DNA of 64,000 bases from Cyclobacteriaceae bacterium (GTDB lineage Bacteria > Bacteroidota > Bacteroidia > Cytophagales > Cyclobacteriaceae), in contig JAGQYI010000029.1 of the NCBI GenBank assembly GCA_020436165.1, positions 1 to 64,000 on the forward strand, in the 5' to 3' direction. A program made the position numbers and the translations under genes. The notes beneath the pieces were generated by a model. It saw only the letters and a list, made by a program, of their open reading frames with translations. It made no database searches and was not told where the DNA came from. This document shows, in pieces, positions 61,166-64,000 of this stretch (position 1 is its first letter; each line of letters opens with the position of its first letter).

Positions 61166-63097
61166 ATGAGTAAGGTCAATATTACATTGCCTGATGGTTC
61201 GGTAAAAGAATTTGATAAGGGAGTTACAGGGCATGAGATTGCCATGAGCATTAGCGAAGGACTTGCACGTAATGTGCTTGCGGCAAAAGTAAATGGCGAA
61301 GTTTGGGAATCAGCACGCCCCATTAATACGGATGCAACGGTTCAGCTATTGACCTGGAACGATACGGAAGGAAAGTCAACTTTCTGGCACTCATCTGCAC
61401 ACTTGATGGCCGAGGCTTTGGAAGCTTTGTATCCGGGAATTAAGCTGGGTATAGGACCACCCATTGAAAATGGATATTACTACGATATCGATTTTGGACC
61501 GCATGAATTTGACGGTAGTGAATTGGAAAAGGTAGAGCAGAAAATGCTTGAACTTGCCCGTGAAAAGAACGAATATATTCGTAAAGAAGTCTCAAAAAAG
61601 GATGCGGTCGACTATTTTACTAAAAAGGGTGATGAGTATAAACTCGAGCTTATTAGCGATCTGGAAGATGGAAGTATAACTTTTTACGAGCAAGGCAACT
61701 TTGTTGACTTGTGCAGAGGTCCGCATATTCCAAATACAGGTTTCATTAAGGCGGTAAAATTACTCAATGTAGCCGGAGCCTATTGGCGGGGAGATGAAAA
61801 ACGTAAGCAGCTAACCCGCATCTATGGAATTACTTTTCCAAAACAAAAAGAACTTACCGAATACCTACAGCTTCTGGAAGAAGCTAAAAAGCGTGATCAC
61901 CGAAAATTAGGAAAAGAACTTGAGTTGTTTGCCTTTTCAGAAAAGGTGGGTATGGGATTACCATTGTGGTTGCCGAAAGGCACCATGCTTCGCGAACGTT
62001 TGGAAGGCTTTATGCGCAAAGCGCAAATAAAAGCAGGCTACGATCCGGTTGTTACGCCACATATCGGGGGTAAAGAGCTTTATATTACCTCCGGGCATTA
62101 TGAAAAGTATGGAGCCGACTCATTTCAACCAATAAACACACCACAAGAAGGAGAGGAGTTTATGCTCAAGCCAATGAACTGCCCTCATCACTGCGAGATT
62201 TATAAAACAAAGCCTCGTTCGTATAAAGATTTGCCAATCCGTTACGCTGAATTCGGAACGGTTTACCGTTACGAGCAGCATGGTGAACTTCATGGTTTGA
62301 CAAGGGTACGGGGCTTTACACAGGACGATGCGCATATTTTCTGCCGTCCTGATCAGGTAAAAGCAGAGTTTGAGAAAGTAATAGACCTGGTGCTTTATGT
62401 ATTCGAAGCCCTAGGTTTTACGGACTATACAGCTCAAATATCGCTCAGGGACCCAGAAAATAAAGAAAAGTACATAGGTGCTGATGAATTGTGGGATCTG
62501 GCTGAAAAGCAAATACAGGAAGCAGCAGATGAGAAGGGCTTGAAAACTGTTACTGAATTGGGCGAAGCTGCGTTTTATGGTCCCAAACTGGACTTTATGG
62601 TAAAGGATGCTTTGGGCAGGAAATGGCAACTGGGAACCATTCAGGTAGATTATACTTTGCCGGAACGTTTTCAATTGGAATACATTGGTGCGGATAATAA
62701 AAAGCATCGCCCTGTAATGATTCACAGGGCGCCATTTGGCTCTCTTGAGCGATTTATAGCTGTTTTAACAGAGCACTGTGCAGGTAATTTTCCGTTGTGG
62801 TTAACTCCTGATCAGGTAGCAGTGCTGCCTATTTCCGAAAAGTACGCGGAATATGCCGAAGAAGTATTTAATCAATTGAAACAAAGCGATATACGAGGTG
62901 TTTTTGACAATCGAGATGAGAAGATTGGGCGAAAAATACGCGATGCAGAAGTGATGAAAATACCTTTTATGGTTATTGTTGGCGAGAAGGAAAAACAGGA
63001 TGGGGTAATTTCTGTGAGAAGGCACGGAGAAGGTGACCTTGGCTCGATGAAACTGGAGGAATTTGTGTCTTTATTCAGAAAAGAAGCAACTATTTAA
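61166..63097 (+). CDS. thrS: Threonyl-tRNA synthetase
   Basis: This 643-residue class II synthetase has an N-terminal TGS domain (1-62), an editing domain with the [11 protein letters not shown] and [10 protein letters not shown] motifs (about 74-185), class II core motifs ([25 protein letters not shown]) and a C-terminal anticodon-binding domain (from about 540). It charges tRNA(Thr). It heads the thrS-infC-rpmI cluster, whose order is conserved across bacteria. No T-box leader is seen upstream. Confidence 0.97.
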   Translation: MSKVNITLPDGSVKEFDKGVTGHEIAMSISEGLARNVLAAKVNGEVWESARPINTDATVQLLTWNDTEGKSTFWHSSAHLMAEALEALYPGIKLGIGPPIENGYYYDIDFGPHEFDGSELEKVEQKMLELAREKNEYIRKEVSKKDAVDYFTKKGDEYKLELISDLEDGSITFYEQGNFVDLCRGPHIPNTGFIKAVKLLNVAGAYWRGDEKRKQLTRIYGITFPKQKELTEYLQLLEEAKKRDHRKLGKELELFAFSEKVGMGLPLWLPKGTMLRERLEGFMRKAQIKAGYDPVVTPHIGGKELYITSGHYEKYGADSFQPINTPQEGEEFMLKPMNCPHHCEIYKTKPRSYKDLPIRYAEFGTVYRYEQHGELHGLTRVRGFTQDDAHIFCRPDQVKAEFEKVIDLVLYVFEALGFTDYTAQISLRDPENKEKYIGADELWDLAEKQIQEAADEKGLKTVTELGEAAFYGPKLDFMVKDALGRKWQLGTIQVDYTLPERFQLEYIGADNKKHRPVMIHRAPFGSLERFIAVLTEHCAGNFPLWLTPDQVAVLPISEKYAEYAEEVFNQLKQSDIRGVFDNRDEKIGRKIRDAEVMKIPFMVIVGEKEKQDGVISVRRHGEGDLGSMKLEEFVSLFRKEATI

Positions 63098-63170
63098 AAC
63101 ATCCCTTTTTTTTCGATTAAATATTAATTTATTATAGAATTTGCGATATTTGCAACTTGTTTTAAACTAA

Positions 63171-63176
63171 AAGGAG
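63171..63176 (+). promoter_or_regulatory. Shine-Dalgarno sequence for infC
   Basis: AAGGAG lies 6 bases before the ATT start codon of infC. Such a clear ribosome-binding site is unusual in this window and supports the ATT start. Confidence 0.75.
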
Positions 63177-63182
63177 AAAACG

Positions 63183-63740
63183 ATTACAAAACAAAGATTT
63201 AAGGGGAGAAGACCGTACCAGGCTCGGGTTGAGGAACCCTATAGAATTAATGATCTGATAACAGCACAACATGTACGTGTTGTTGGAGAAAATATCAAGG
63301 TGGGAATTTATCCTATCAGCACTGCAATTAAAATGGCAGAAGAAGCGGGATTGGATTTGGTTGAAATATCACCAAAAGCTGAACCACCGGTTTGTAAAGT
63401 AATAGATTACTCTAAGTTTAAATACGAACAGAAGAAGAAGCAGAAGGAAATAAAGGCCAAAGCGCAAAAAACAGTTGTTAAAGAAATTCGTTTTGGGCCC
63501 AATACTGATGATCATGATTTTAACTTTAAGTTGAAACATGCGATGAATTTCCTTAAAGAGGGGGCGAAAGTTAGAGCGTATGTTCATTTTGTAGGACGTA
63601 CTATTGTATTTAAGGAAAGAGGAGAGATTTTGCTCCTCAAATTTGCTCAGGCGCTTGAAGAGTATGGTAAGGTAGAACAATTGCCAAAACTCGAAAAGAA
63701 GAGAATGTATGTAATTCTTGCGCCTAAGCCCAAAAAATAG
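63183..63740 (+). CDS. infC: Translation initiation factor IF-3 (ATT start)
   Basis: The start is the non-canonical ATT at 63183. An in-frame stop lies at 63168-63170, the only codons between are AAG-GAG-AAA-ACG, and AAGGAG sits 6 bases upstream. This gives 185 residues beginning with the expected N-terminal domain (YRINDLI, then a [11 protein letters not shown] block). Starting at an ATG or GTG would remove that domain. Rare start codons in infC are known to be used for IF-3 autoregulation. The C-terminal domain (from about 95) carries [14 protein letters not shown] and ends in KPKK. Confidence 0.95.
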   Translation: MTKQRFKGRRPYQARVEEPYRINDLITAQHVRVVGENIKVGIYPISTAIKMAEEAGLDLVEISPKAEPPVCKVIDYSKFKYEQKKKQKEIKAKAQKTVVKEIRFGPNTDDHDFNFKLKHAMNFLKEGAKVRAYVHFVGRTIVFKERGEILLLKFAQALEEYGKVEQLPKLEKKRMYVILAPKPKK

Positions 63741-63770
63741 AAAGAATATAGTCGTATAAATAAAGTAAAA

Positions 63771-63965
63771 ATGCCAAAAGTTAAAACTAAATCTGGAGCT
63801 AAGAAAAGGTTTAAACTCACCGGAACAGGCAAGATTAAAAGAAAGCATGCTTTCAAAAGCCACATTCTGACTAAGAAAGAAACCAAGCAAAAGAGAAATC
63901 TTACGCACACTGGCCTTGTGGACAAAAGTGACGTAAGTAATGTTAAGGATATGCTTAACATTTAG
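63771..63965 (+). CDS. rpmI: Ribosomal protein bL35
   Basis: This 64-residue basic protein has the L35 pattern [31 protein letters not shown] and DMLNI at the end. It lies 30 bases after infC, as in the conserved infC-rpmI-rplT cluster; rplT would be just past the right edge. It is a small structural component of the 50S subunit. Confidence 0.95.
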   Translation: MPKVKTKSGAKKRFKLTGTGKIKRKHAFKSHILTKKETKQKRNLTHTGLVDKSDVSNVKDMLNI

Positions 63966-64000
63966 GTTTATTTATTGTTTAACCAGAGTATTGGCCCTAA

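Noticed and set aside
63369-63908. 179-residue minus-strand open frame across infC and rpmI
   Set aside because: It lies opposite two universally conserved genes; its hydrophobic Phe/Leu-rich content reflects the complement of Lys/Glu-rich codons.
1-64000. CRISPR arrays, tRNA, rRNA, transposases or prophage genes
   Set aside because: No regularly spaced repeats, no cloverleaf or rRNA sequence and no transposase or phage motifs were recognised on either strand.

Overview
The window reads as chromosomal DNA of a Bacteroidota bacterium, most likely from the Cytophagales side of the phylum. The AT-rich intergenic DNA carries the Bacteroidota -7 promoter box TAnnTTTG in front of many genes, and Shine-Dalgarno sequences are nearly absent. 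Gene content fits too: a TonB-dependent receptor with an N-terminal carboxypeptidase-regulatory-like domain, porin-like outer-membrane barrels, many lipoproteins, DUF2911, DUF4386, DUF6159 and LemA/DUF2207. No rRNA, tRNA, CRISPR array, insertion sequence or prophage was recognised. The species cannot be named from the sequence alone.

Layout. 1-270: a SAM-I (S-box) riboswitch on the minus strand, whose target gene lies off the left edge. 270-1860: a three-gene HipBST-type toxin-antitoxin module (hipB, hipS, hipT, minus strand) with AT-rich repeats upstream that look like operators. 2.0-5.0 kb: a DUF4386 membrane protein, a large palindromic intergenic element, a Crp/Fnr regulator and a secreted unknown. 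5.4-9.8 kb: an LpxH-like metallophosphatase overlapping a glycosyltransferase, then LemA and DUF2207. 9.85-12.9 kb (minus): an operon of a fold-III PLP decarboxylase (probable arginine decarboxylase), a bacterial deoxyhypusine-synthase-like enzyme and MarC. 13.1-19.8 kb: a tightly overlapping efflux operon (TetR, TolC, HlyD lipoprotein, two ABC ATPases, two ABC-2 permeases) resembling E. coli ybhGFSR. 19.9-27 kb: mostly orphan secreted, barrel and lipoprotein genes. 27-33.7 kb: phosphofructokinase, CorA, FadD, SRPBCC and PlsC. 33.7-42.5 kb: GatC, a large membrane-TPR protein, a LolD/MacB-type ATPase, corrinoid adenosyltransferase, branched-chain aminotransferase, an LpxL-like acyltransferase, AcpH and CrcB. 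42.6-47.5 kb (minus): an OprC/NosA-like copper TonB receptor, a Cys-rich companion, TVP38, a nicotinamide-riboside-kinase-like protein and an OmpA-type lipoprotein. 47.7-51.8 kb: pta-ackA, Hsp20 and a 47-residue lipoprotein. 51.9-61.2 kb: a phosphodiesterase, a 1404-residue AsmA/TamB-like protein, a thioredoxin-like protein, a barrel, an MsbA-like ABC exporter and a TPR lipoprotein. 61.2-64 kb: thrS-infC-rpmI, with infC starting at ATT.

How the genes fit together: most of the window is housekeeping plus cell-envelope functions. The parts most worth following up are the HipBST module with an unusual glycine-rich-loop sequence, the decarboxylase/DHS-like pair (a probable non-canonical polyamine pathway), the copper-uptake cluster, the duplicated promoter/start segment in front of the TetR gene, and two structured intergenic elements at 2785-2951 and 20721-20845. 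I found no wholly new defence or mobile system.
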